In this document: piece after piece, positions 13,487 to 20,498 of the stretch | How positions within the stretch are numbered: position 1 is the first letter of the stretch | How the letters are laid out: the number at the start of each line of letters is the position of its first letter | Assembly: GCA_036394195.1 (NCBI GenBank) | Contig: DASWFO010000225.1 | Span: 1 to 21,841, forward strand | Reading direction: 5' to 3' | Length of the DNA stretch: 21,841 bases | From: DATJPD01 sp036394195 | GTDB lineage: Bacteria; Pseudomonadota; Alphaproteobacteria; CACIAM-22H2 | Position numbers and translations under genes: made by a program | Notes under the pieces: model-generated | What the model saw: only the letters and a program-made list of their open reading frames with translations | Told to the model about the DNA's origin: nothing | The model's database searches: none

Positions 13487-15013
13487 CTACCAGATTACAA
13501 CGGCGGCGATGGTCGAGACGATCAGTCCGAGGATCACCGGCCCGAACAGGATGCGGACCAGGTCGAGCACCGGGACGCGGGCAAAGCCGGCCACGGCGAT
13601 CAGCGACGACCAGGCGATCAAGGTCCCGCCGCCGGTCCACACGGAGCCCATCTGGCCGACCGCCGCCAGGGTCGCGGTGTCCATGTGGACGGTCGGGGCG
13701 AGGGCCCCGGAGAGGGCTCCGGTCAGCGGCAGTCCGGCGAAGCCGGAACCGTCGATGCCGGTGATCATGCCGACGATCAGGACCCCGAACGCGACGAAGA
13801 AGTGATTGTGCGGGATCATGTTCTGCGCCGCCTGCACGATCTCGAACAGGAAGGCCGGTGCGGGCGCGCCGGGCGGCAGGCCGAGGATGGCGCCCGCCGT
13901 GTCCGATGCGCCGATGAAGAAGAAGCCGGCGATCGGCAGCACCGCCCCCATCGCCTTGAACGCGAAGACGAGGCCGTCGATGACGTGATCGGCCACGACG
14001 TTCATCGCGCGGCGCCCTTCGCCGGCGAAGGACGCGACGAGCATCAGCAGGGCCGCCGTGCCGCCGACCAGGGCCGCGGCGTCGCCGCCTTTGATGTCCG
14101 GCAGGCCGTCGACGAATTTGGGCGCCAGCATGCAGGCCACCAGCAGGAGAAACACCAGGGGTGTCGCCGCGGCGAGAATGATCGTCCATCCGTTGGCCGC
14201 CGCGACGGTCATCGCCGCGACCGCTCCGTTGCCGCCGCCGATCACGCCCTTGGCGATTTCCGACTTGTCGAACGAGCCCTTGCTGTCGGCGAGCTCTTTT
14301 TTCTGCTGTGACAGCGTCGCACCGGCCTGCCAGGTCAAGAGATGGTTGGCATCCGGTGCCAGCACGGACCGGCGGATCGCGAGATAGCCGCCGATCAGGG
14401 CGATGATTCCGGTGATCAGCGAGAGGACGAGCGCCTTGTCGGCGACGACGCCCGCCGCGGCGGTGATGCCGGCGGCCTTGGCGCTGATCGCCGGGGCGAC
14501 GCGGATCACGTAGTCCGAGGACAGCGCCATGCCCTGGCCGGCGATCGCGATGGCGACCGCGGCCCCCATCGGCGGCAGGCCGGCGAGGATGGCGGCCGGC
14601 AGCAGGGTCGCGGCGACGATCGGCACCGCCGGCGTCGGCCAGAAGAACAGCGAGATGAGATAAGTGATGACCGACAGCAGCAGGAAGGCGACGTGACCGT
14701 TGGTCATGATCCGCCGGAACGGCTTGACCATCTCGACGTCGGCGCCGATCGCGCGCAGCGCGTTCAGGAGCGAGGTCATCAGCGCGATGACCAGGAAGAT
14801 GTTGAACAGCTCTTTGGCCGCGACCAGGCTGCCGTTGAAAATCGCCGTGACGCCGGTGATGACGCTGCCCGAATAAGTGAGGGCCACCAGGAACGTCGCG
14901 ATCATGGCCGGCACCACGACGTTGCTCCGCGCCATCATCGACACGATGATGGCGATGACTCCGCAAAGATAGATGTAATGGACCAGTCCGATCTGCACCG
15001 TGGTCGGTGTCAT
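13487..15013 (-). CDS. Multi-pass membrane transporter, ion-transporter-superfamily-like
   Basis: A 508-residue integral inner-membrane protein with about 12 hydrophobic segments, among them YIYLCGVIAIIVSMM, FNIFLVIALMTSLLNAL, HVAFLLLSVITYLISLFFW and ILFGPVILGLIVSTIAAVVI. The patterns ATLLPAAILAGLPPMGAAVA and DGSGFAGLPLTGALSGALAP, each roughly mid-half, look like the two re-entrant substrate loops of secondary carriers such as CitM, DcuC or GntP types, but I cannot assign the family. The ATG at 15013 follows GGGAG about 8 bp upstream. It leads the minus-strand operon that continues with the Rieske protein. A perfect TTGACA -35 box lies upstream with a GTATAC site in the promoter spacer. The likely role is uptake (or efflux) of the compound handled by the neighbouring oxidation genes; a small organic acid is the plainest guess. 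Confidence 0.82.
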   Translation of the reverse strand: MTPTTVQIGLVHYIYLCGVIAIIVSMMARSNVVVPAMIATFLVALTYSGSVITGVTAIFNGSLVAAKELFNIFLVIALMTSLLNALRAIGADVEMVKPFRRIMTNGHVAFLLLSVITYLISLFFWPTPAVPIVAATLLPAAILAGLPPMGAAVAIAIAGQGMALSSDYVIRVAPAISAKAAGITAAAGVVADKALVLSLITGIIALIGGYLAIRRSVLAPDANHLLTWQAGATLSQQKKELADSKGSFDKSEIAKGVIGGGNGAVAAMTVAAANGWTIILAAATPLVFLLLVACMLAPKFVDGLPDIKGGDAAALVGGTAALLMLVASFAGEGRRAMNVVADHVIDGLVFAFKAMGAVLPIAGFFFIGASDTAGAILGLPPGAPAPAFLFEIVQAAQNMIPHNHFFVAFGVLIVGMITGIDGSGFAGLPLTGALSGALAPTVHMDTATLAAVGQMGSVWTGGGTLIAWSSLIAVAGFARVPVLDLVRILFGPVILGLIVSTIAAVVIW

Positions 15014-15064
15014 GGATTTGTCTCCCTGTTCGCGCCGCGACCTGCGGACGCTTATCCCGGGCCG

Positions 15065-15093
15065 ATAATCGTATACAAAAACATCAATGTCAA
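15065..15093 (-). promoter_or_regulatory. Sigma-70-type promoter of the transporter-Rieske operon
   Basis: Read on the minus strand, TTGACA (15088-15093) and GATTAT (15065-15070) are separated by exactly 17 nt, about 50 bp upstream of the transporter ATG. The -35 box is a perfect consensus and the -10 box matches 4 of 6 positions. The GTATAC site fills the end of the spacer beside the -10 box. Confidence 0.6.
15067..15083 (+). promoter_or_regulatory. GTATAC-centred candidate operator, copy 1
   Basis: AATCGTATACAAAAACA, centred on GTATAC at 15071-15076. It matches copy 2 at 15198 at 15 of 17 positions in the same orientation (AAT-Y-GTATAC-W-AAAAA). GT-AT-AC cores are typical for GntR-family regulators, and an FCD-type GntR gene lies at 16668. 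It would block the minus-strand promoter it overlaps. Confidence 0.6.
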
Positions 15094-15181
15094 CGAACTC
15101 GCAGGCCGGCCTGTAAAGCCATAAACCTTTGTTAATGGCCTATCATTTTGCGGATTATCAGGGTAGCGACCAACGTTGTCC

Positions 15182-15208
15182 TTTACAGCGCTCCAAGAAT
15201 TGTATACT
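15182..15208 (+). promoter_or_regulatory. Candidate promoter of the TenA/PqqC-fold gene
   Basis: TTTACA (15182-15187) and TATACT (15203-15208) give -35 and -10 boxes 15 nt apart, shorter than the ideal 17, about 60 bp upstream of the ATG at 15271. The -10 box overlaps operator copy 2. The short spacer makes this less certain than the minus-strand promoter. Confidence 0.4.
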
Positions 15209-15214
15209 AAAAAG
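15198..15214 (+). promoter_or_regulatory. GTATAC-centred candidate operator, copy 2
   Basis: AATTGTATACTAAAAAG, centred on GTATAC at 15202-15207, 131 bp from copy 1. It overlaps the candidate -10 box of the plus-strand operon. TTGTATACTA is one mismatch from a perfect 10-bp palindrome. Confidence 0.6.
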
Positions 15215-15270
15215 CATTGCGGCTTGGCGCGTCCGTGCCGGCCCTGTGTCGACCGAGAGTGAGGAAAACC

Positions 15271-15996
15271 ATGGTGACGAGTCCGTTCCGTCAGGCGTTG
15301 GAAGACGCGATCAAGCAGCGCCATTCGGCGGTGCATCCGTGGAGCGAGGCCTGGGTCTCGGGCAAGCTGAACCGGCAGCTGCTCGGCGAATGGGTCAAGC
15401 AGCACTTCCACTATGTCAGCCTGTTCTCGCAGTGGCTCGGCACCGTGTACGGCGCCTGCCCGCACTGGGACGTGCAGGAGTTCCTGCTCGAGAACATCAC
15501 CGAGGAAGAGGGCATGGCCGGCCAGGGCGAGTACGAGGCGGTCCGCCATTGCAACCTCCTGCTCGATTTCGCCGAAGCGTGCGGCAAGCCGCGCAAGGAG
15601 ATCCTCGACGCGCAGGTCAACGGCGAGCTGCTCCCCGAGACGCTGGGCCTGCAGAGCTGGTGCTACCGCCAGTCGCATCGCCCGTTCGTCGAGGCGCTGG
15701 CCGGGTTGCTGGTCGGCCTCGAGAGCCAGGTGCCGGTGATCTACAGCAAGACCACTCCGCCGCTGATCGAGAAATACGGCTTCACGCCGGACGAGGTCAC
15801 GTTCTTCAGCCTGCATATCGTGGCCGATGCCGAGCACGGCGAGCGCGGCTTCCAGATCGTCGAGAAATACGCGACGACGCCGGAAACTCAGGCCACCTGC
15901 GTGCGCCTGGTCAAGGAGGCGACCATGATGCGCCGCCTGTACCTGGACGGCCTCTACAACCGCTATCTCGCCCAGCCGGTGCGCAGCGCCGCCTGA
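15271..15996 (+). CDS. TenA/PqqC-fold (haem-oxygenase-like) protein, candidate diiron oxygenase
   Basis: An all-helical protein of 241 residues in the TenA/PqqC/CADD superfamily. The strongest sign of function is FFSLHIVADAEHGERG, where His182-x3-Asp186-x2-His189 reproduces the H-x3-D-x2-H helix of haem-oxygenase-like diiron oxygenases (CADD His174, Asp178, His181). Glu151 stands 31 residues before His182, as in CADD (Glu142). His93 in RHCNLLLDF aligns with the remaining His ligand, with a Glu partner among Glu78-Glu80 or Glu87-Glu89, where spacing differs from CADD by a short insertion. TenA thiaminase features are not evident. GTGAGGA precedes the ATG at 15271. First gene of an operon with the GlcG/HbpS-like gene and probably the GntR gene, divergent from the transporter and Rieske genes. 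Likely role: O2-dependent oxidation of a small substrate. Confidence 0.85.
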   Translation: MVTSPFRQALEDAIKQRHSAVHPWSEAWVSGKLNRQLLGEWVKQHFHYVSLFSQWLGTVYGACPHWDVQEFLLENITEEEGMAGQGEYEAVRHCNLLLDFAEACGKPRKEILDAQVNGELLPETLGLQSWCYRQSHRPFVEALAGLLVGLESQVPVIYSKTTPPLIEKYGFTPDEVTFFSLHIVADAEHGERGFQIVEKYATTPETQATCVRLVKEATMMRRLYLDGLYNRYLAQPVRSAA

Positions 15997-16015
15997 ACGC
16001 AAATCGTGGCGTCGC

Positions 16016-16141
16016 CACCCCGCACCCGCTCGCTACCGCTCGCGGCCTCCCCGGCAAGGGGGGGAGGCAAATCGTATCTGCGATTTCTCTCACCTCCCCC
16101 TCGACGGGGGAGGTCGGCGCGAAAGCGCCGGGTGGGGGTGT
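16016..16141. repeat. C-rich/G-rich nested inverted repeat inside the operon
   Basis: Hairpin GCCTCCCC, loop, GGGGAGGC (16044-16068) and hairpin CACCTCCCCC, loop, GGGGGAGGT (16091-16113) are enclosed by outer C-rich and G-rich arms (CACCCCGCACCC and GGGTGGGGGTG). It is the same design as 4252-4358. It separates the TenA/PqqC-fold gene from the GlcG-like gene by 170 bp and may attenuate expression of the second. Confidence 0.7.
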
Positions 16142-16166
16142 TCCACTCTTTCCTCAATGGTGACTC

Positions 16167-16592
16167 ATGCATAGCTACAAGACCCTGACGCTCGAAGAAG
16201 CGCACCTCATTCTCGACGCTTCGCAGAAGAAAGCCGAGGAACTCGGCGTGCCCCAGGTCCTGTGCGTCGCCGACAACGCTGGATATCCGATCGCGCTGCG
16301 CCGGCTGAACGGCGGCAAGGTCACCAGCGTCCAGATCGCGATGAACAAGGCGTTCACCGCGGCTGGCCATCGCAAGCCGACCCACCACTACAAGAACTCT
16401 TATCCCGGCGAGGAGGCGTTCGGCATCTTCACCCAGCATGACGGCCGGTTCACGGTGTTCGTCGGCGGTTTCCCGATCTTCGTCGACGGCCAGTGCGTCG
16501 GCGCCGTGGGCGCCTCGGGCGGCAACGGCGAGCAGGACATCGCGGTGTGCGAGGCCGGCATCGCCGCCTTCATGAAACATATCGGCAAATAA
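16167..16592 (+). CDS. GlcG/HbpS-like protein (PF03928, haem-degrading/HbpS domain)
   Basis: A 141-residue protein of the GlcG/HbpS/PduO-C family. LTLEEAHLILDASQKKAEEL is the family's first helix; VLCVADNAGYPIALRRLNG, the K in MNKAFTAAGH and the glycine-rich GAVGASGGNGEQD are its hallmark segments and span the whole domain. Members bind haem or small ligands and are often found next to aromatic-acid and glycolate catabolic genes, where they may be accessory or isomerase-like; the reaction is rarely known. No signal peptide is visible, so it should act in the cytoplasm. The ATG at 16167 has no clear ribosome binding site. It lies downstream of the diiron-oxygenase candidate, 75 bp before the regulator gene, on the same strand. 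The pairing of an iron oxygenase with a possible haem-binding protein is worth noting. Confidence 0.9.
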   Translation: MHSYKTLTLEEAHLILDASQKKAEELGVPQVLCVADNAGYPIALRRLNGGKVTSVQIAMNKAFTAAGHRKPTHHYKNSYPGEEAFGIFTQHDGRFTVFVGGFPIFVDGQCVGAVGASGGNGEQDIAVCEAGIAAFMKHIGK

Positions 16593-16667
16593 CGCCGAGG
16601 CTATAATCGCCGGCACCGAGCGGCCGTGCGAGTCGCCGGGACGGGAGGACGGAGCCGTCCATCCACC

Positions 16668-17387
16668 ATGATCGACATGTCCGACTGGCCGAGTTCATCC
16701 GACCCCGCTCGCGCCGACCACCGAAGTGCCGGCGGCGGCAAGCGGGCGCCGCTCGGCCCGCGGGTCGCGGAGGCGCTCCGCCGTGCCATCCTCACCGGCC
16801 AATACAAGTCGGGCGACCGTCTCGTCGAAGACCGTCTGTCGGTGGAGTTCAAGGTGTCGCGCGTCCCGGTGCGCGAGGCGCTGAAGACTCTCGCCGCCGA
16901 AGGCCTGGTGACGTTGCTGCCGCGGCGGGGGGCCCGCGTCGCCGGCTGGTCGCATGAATTCGCCCTCGAGCTGGTCGAAGTTCGCGCCACCCTCGAGGGG
17001 CTGAACGCAAGGCTCGCCGCGCGCCGTCACGACCCCGCCGTCATCGCCCGCCTGCGCGGCGTTCTGGACCGCGGGATCGCCGCGGCCAAAAGCGGTTCGG
17101 CGGTCGAGCTGGCGCGGCTGAACTCTGAGTATCATGAGTTGCTTGCCGTCGCCGGGAATAACCGCGTGCTGCAGGACACGATGCGCTCGCTGCGCGAGCG
17201 GACCGAGATGGTCTTCCTGCGCAACAGCACCGAGCGCGCACCCGAGGACTGGCGCGAGCATTCGGCCATCCTGTCGGCGATCGTCGACGGCGACGAGGAG
17301 CTGGCGGCGCTTCTCGCGACCCGCCACGTGCACAGCGCCGCCCGCGACCGCCTGACGCCGCCGGATCCGTCCGGGCGTCGAGGATAG
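16668..17387 (+). CDS. GntR-family transcriptional regulator, FCD subfamily
   Basis: A 239-residue regulator. The winged helix-turn-helix spans about residues 25-95: LGPRVAEALRRAILTGQYKS, GDRLVEDRLSVEF, SRVPVREALKTLAAEGLV and LLPRRGARVAG. The C-terminal FCD helical domain has the usual ligand-binding positions: NSEYHELL (Asn in place of the common Asp, then His), DWREHSAIL (His) and TRHVHSA (His), able to hold a metal and an organic acid. The ATG at 16668 is chosen; GGAG lies about 14 bp upstream, and a GTG at 16626 would add 14 residues without a better site. Its location beside the catabolic operon and the two GTATAC sites suggest that it represses both divergent operons until an acid-type ligand binds. 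A hairpin follows its stop at once. Confidence 0.92.
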   Translation: MIDMSDWPSSSDPARADHRSAGGGKRAPLGPRVAEALRRAILTGQYKSGDRLVEDRLSVEFKVSRVPVREALKTLAAEGLVTLLPRRGARVAGWSHEFALELVEVRATLEGLNARLAARRHDPAVIARLRGVLDRGIAAAKSGSAVELARLNSEYHELLAVAGNNRVLQDTMRSLRERTEMVFLRNSTERAPEDWREHSAILSAIVDGDEELAALLATRHVHSAARDRLTPPDPSGRRG

Positions 17388-17389
17388 AT

Positions 17390-17463
17390 GTCCGCTTCCC
17401 CGCCCATTGCGGACTAGCCAATTCGGAACTGCATGTCCGCTAAGTGCCGCCCATGAGCGGACA
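17390..17463. repeat. Two related GTCCGC/GCGGAC hairpins in tandem
   Basis: Copy 1 (17390-17414) is GTCCGC, 13 nt, GCGGAC. Copy 2 (17434-17463) is TGTCCGCT, 14 nt, AGCGGACA, with perfect 8-bp arms. Both contain CCGCCCAT in the loop, so they are copies of one element. Copy 1 begins 3 bp after the GntR stop and may serve as its terminator. A degenerate relative with GCGGAC and CCGTTAAGTG lies at 20265-20302. The rest of 17464-17650 shows no gene. Confidence 0.65.
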
Positions 17464-17650
17464 ACGAAGGGCGCACGCACATCACGCGCTACCACTTCTG
17501 CTGGCTTCAGCTCAACTCGCTCGCCCACTGGCGGGTCCGATGAAGTGATTGAGCACGATCATGAATCCGTCCTGACTTCTTTTTGCTTCTTTCAAGCGAC
17601 AAAAGACACTCGGAGAGTGAGCTGTCCACAAGGGGCGGAGCGTCTCGGCG

Positions 17651-19399
17651 ATGGGTCCACACAATGGCGAGCTGGAATACCGCCTGCATCAACAGGCGTT
17701 GCTCGCGGAGTTGGGCCGCCGGGCCCTGGCTGAAGCGAGCCTGGATGAACTGCTGAACGAAGCGGCTCGCCTTACCGCGCTCGGCCTGCGGACCGAATAC
17801 TGCAAGGTGCTACAGTACCTGCCCGGTGAAAATCGGCTGCTGGTGCGGGCCGGCGTTGGCTGGCATGACGGCGTCGTCGGGCGCGCGACCATCGGCGCGG
17901 ATCTCGAATCCCCGGGGGGCTATGCGCTTCACACCGGCAAGCCGGTGATCTCAAACCATCTGGGTCATGAAGATCGGTTTCGCACGCCGGCTCTCCTGGC
18001 GGAGCATGGGGTCCAGCGCGCCATAAACGTGATTCTCCTTGGAGAAGGGAGGCCCTTCGGCGTCCTGGAAGCGGACAGCAAGGCGGATGGGGCATTCAGT
18101 GAGCACGATCTCGATTACCTGCAGGCCGTCGCCAATCTCCTCGGCATGGCGATCGAGCGCCGCCGGGCCCAGGAGGCGCTGCGCACGATCAATGCCACGC
18201 TCGAGGAAAGTGTAGCCGAGGAGGTCACCCGGCGGCGCGAAGCAGAGTCGGCGCTGTACCAAGCGCAGAAGCTCGAAGCAGTCGGACAGCTCACGGGCGG
18301 GGTCGCCCACGATTTCAACAACCTTTTAATGGTCATCTCCGGCAATCTGGACCTGCTGTCGAAGGCGGTGACAGATGAGCGGCTGCGTCGGCTGATCGGG
18401 GCTGCCCAGAAGGGGGCCACCAGAGGTCAGCAGCTAACCGCGCAGCTGCTCGCTTTTGCGCGGCGCCAGACGTTGCGCCCCGAGACGAGCAACGTGAACG
18501 ATCTGGTTCGCGAGTTCGATGTGTTGGCCGGTCGGCTCATGGGCGAAGCGTACGAAATCGAATTTGACCTCTCCCCGGGCGCTTGGCCCTGCCACGTGGA
18601 TCCTGCCCAACTCGGGTCGGCGCTTCTGAACCTTGTTCTGAACGCCCGCGACGCGATGCCGCGGGGCGGCCAGCTCGCGGTCCGGACACGGAACGTCACG
18701 ATCGACACCAATGAGGCAGCCAAATACGGCCCCGAGGCGACGATCGGCGATTACGTCCTGATCGAAGTAGAAGACACGGGCGCCGGAATGCCGCCGCAGG
18801 TGGTCGCGCGGGCGACTGAACCGTTCTTCACGACCAAAGAGATCGGCAAGGGCACGGGGCTCGGATTGTCACAGGTCTATGGCTTCGTGCGGCAGTCGGG
18901 TGGCTTCCTTGTCATCCAGAGCGCTCCGGAACAAGGGACCAGAGTCCAGATCTACCTCCCGCGCGCCGCGTTGACGCAAGCGGCCGACGGAGCGACCGCG
19001 ACATTGCCCGCTCCAGCGGGGACCGAGACGATCCTCGTCGTCGAGGACGACGAAGATGTTCGCAATCTCGTGGCCTCATTGCTCGAGGGCCTTGGCTATC
19101 AGACATTCGTGGCGAGAAACGCGCCTGAGGCGTTGCAGTTCGTGGACGGAAACGCAAACACGCCAATCAATCTCCTCTTGACCGATATCGTCATGCCGGG
19201 GGGTATGTCCGGAGTTGACCTCGTGCGCGAGGTCCGTCAGCGCAGACCCAACATCTCCGTACTTCTGACGACGGCCTATGCCGCCGCCGATGCCCTGGTT
19301 CGGAATTCCGGCGAGGACCTACCGATCCTGAGCAAACCCTACCGGCAGAACGACCTCGCCGTGAAAATCCGCGGCGTTCTCGATCAGCGGCACACATGA
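17651..19399 (+). CDS. Hybrid sensor histidine kinase with GAF and receiver domains
   Basis: A soluble 582-residue kinase. The GAF sensor (about 12-170) includes YCKVLQYLPGENRLLVRAGVG and GYALHTGKPVISNHL. A coiled coil (about 170-205) leads to the HisKA domain with phospho-accepting His220 in GGVAHDFNNLL. The HATPase domain has the N box NLVLNARDAM (Asn331), G1 VEDTGAGMP (375-381) and G2 GKGTGLGLS (399-407). The C-terminal receiver has ILVVEDDEDVR (Asp466, Asp467), phospho-accepting Asp512 in LLTDIVMP, Thr540/541 and Lys562. All catalytic residues are present. There is no membrane segment, so it senses a cytoplasmic signal. No separate response regulator lies in the window; the receiver may be the output or pass phosphate on. 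Codon use is less GC-biased than in the left half. GGAG lies about 12 bp before the ATG. Confidence 0.95.
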   Translation: MGPHNGELEYRLHQQALLAELGRRALAEASLDELLNEAARLTALGLRTEYCKVLQYLPGENRLLVRAGVGWHDGVVGRATIGADLESPGGYALHTGKPVISNHLGHEDRFRTPALLAEHGVQRAINVILLGEGRPFGVLEADSKADGAFSEHDLDYLQAVANLLGMAIERRRAQEALRTINATLEESVAEEVTRRREAESALYQAQKLEAVGQLTGGVAHDFNNLLMVISGNLDLLSKAVTDERLRRLIGAAQKGATRGQQLTAQLLAFARRQTLRPETSNVNDLVREFDVLAGRLMGEAYEIEFDLSPGAWPCHVDPAQLGSALLNLVLNARDAMPRGGQLAVRTRNVTIDTNEAAKYGPEATIGDYVLIEVEDTGAGMPPQVVARATEPFFTTKEIGKGTGLGLSQVYGFVRQSGGFLVIQSAPEQGTRVQIYLPRAALTQAADGATATLPAPAGTETILVVEDDEDVRNLVASLLEGLGYQTFVARNAPEALQFVDGNANTPINLLLTDIVMPGGMSGVDLVREVRQRRPNISVLLTTAYAAADALVRNSGEDLPILSKPYRQNDLAVKIRGVLDQRHT

Positions 19400-19586
19400 C
19401 ATGCTGATTCCATAGCTGGCGGATGCGAACCCAGAGGCCGTCCCACTGGCTGCGGCGCGAATTAATCGGACGCTTCTTCGCAATGTCGGTACCAAATCAT
19501 CCCGACCGTCCGACCATAGTCGCGCAAGGAGGCCGTTCACCGGGGCCCGTCCTTTATTGTCTGCTAAAGTACGCTATTGATGGTCT

Positions 19587-20222
19587 ATGTCTGAAGGGGG
19601 CCTCATCCACCGCGACATCGCATCTCCCATCTACGAGCAGCCCGAGCGGATCATCGCAGGCAAGATTGATGCCGGCGAGTTCGCCTCCGGCGAACGGCTG
19701 CCCACGGAGCTGGATTTGTCGCGCGATTACTCCATCAGCCGCGATACGGTGCGCAAAGCGATTGCGATCCTGGAGCGCCGGGGTTTGGTGGTTCGCCGCC
19801 GGGCTAAAGGGACATTTGTCGCTACGCCGCGGGTCAGCCAGGACCTTGCCGCATTGCGCAGCTTCCGTGGCGGCCTGGTGGGTCGCGGCGTCGAACCCGA
19901 GATGGAGCTGCTCGAGTTCCGACTGGTAAACGCGCCGGCCGCGTTTGCCACGGCCTTCGGGCGCGGCAAAGTGATGCGACTGCTGCGCCGCTATGTCGTG
20001 GAGGGCAAACCGCTGGCGATCGCCGACATATACCTCCACTCAATGGCGCGGGCAATCTCGTGGGAGGTGGCCGAACGGCACGACACCTATACGCTCTTTG
20101 AGCGGTTTCTGAAGACGCCGGTCACGCGCGCATCGGCGACGATCCGCGCCGACATTGCCGGACGCACGACCGCTCGGCAGCTCGAATTGCGCATTTGCGA
20201 TTCACAGTACAGCGGTCGCTGA
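19587..20222 (+). CDS. GntR-family regulator, HutC subfamily, with UTRA domain cut short
   Basis: A 211-residue regulator. The winged helix-turn-helix (about 14-80) is complete: IYEQPERIIAGKIDAGEF, GERLPTELDLSRDYSISRDT, VRKAIAILERRGLVVRRRAK. The UTRA ligand domain starts near residue 88 and keeps its first strands (VMRLLRRYVVEGKPLAIADI). It ends abruptly: after IRADIAGRTTARQLEL, where family members continue with about 45 more residues, only RICDSQYSGR and a TGA follow. I found no continuation in the next 270 bp in any frame. The protein may be constitutively active or non-functional. No ribosome binding site is evident before the ATG at 19587. The 187-bp gap before it holds nothing recognisable. 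It could once have controlled the Bug-type SBP gene downstream. Confidence 0.82.
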   Translation: MSEGGLIHRDIASPIYEQPERIIAGKIDAGEFASGERLPTELDLSRDYSISRDTVRKAIAILERRGLVVRRRAKGTFVATPRVSQDLAALRSFRGGLVGRGVEPEMELLEFRLVNAPAAFATAFGRGKVMRLLRRYVVEGKPLAIADIYLHSMARAISWEVAERHDTYTLFERFLKTPVTRASATIRADIAGRTTARQLELRICDSQYSGR

Positions 20223-20264
20223 CGAGCCGATCTACTTAGCTAGTTCAATCTCTCTCATTGGCAG

Positions 20265-20302
20265 TTAGCGGACCCACAGCTCCGTTAAGTGTTGTCCGTA
20301 GC
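20265..20302. repeat. Degenerate copy of the GTCCGC hairpin family
   Basis: TTAGCGGAC (20265-20273) and GTCCGTAGC (20294-20302) can pair imperfectly; the region between holds CCGTTAAGTG, close to CCGCTAAGTG of the copy at 17434. A further ATGTCCGC occurs at about 20331. It lies in the 276-bp gap after the truncated regulator, in which no gene is supported. Confidence 0.45.
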
Positions 20303-20498
20303 TGGAGGGAGAAGCTGACAGCTAGACCGTATGTCCGCGTGAGACAGGCGCGCCTAAATGGCCGGTGCGGGTGGTGCTCATCCGCGGCGCGTCGGCGTGC
20401 TTTTGCGGTCAGATGCGCTTTTCCGTTCTTGTCCCGGTCGCGGCACGGCCGCTATGCTGTCCCGCGATAAAAAATTGGATGATCGGGGAGGATGGACG

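Noticed and set aside
12243..13805. A 521-residue plus-strand reading from the PIN toxin start through the Rieske gene in antisense
   Set aside because: Only the first 112 residues look like a protein family; the remainder is the mirror of the Rieske gene and the end of the transporter gene, open because of high GC. The toxin continues in another frame.
12669..14966. A 765-residue minus-strand reading covering the transporter in a different frame
   Set aside because: Only its last 271 residues (from 13484) are the Rieske protein; the upstream part is Arg/Gly-rich shadow of the transporter gene.
15271..15996. Calling the TenA/PqqC-fold gene tenA or pqqC
   Set aside because: The H-x3-D-x2-H helix points to a diiron enzyme, TenA catalytic features are not evident, and no thiamine or PQQ genes are nearby.
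19423..19929. A 168-residue plus-strand reading overlapping the HutC-type regulator
   Set aside because: No family features; it overlaps the clear winged-helix domain of the regulator in another frame.
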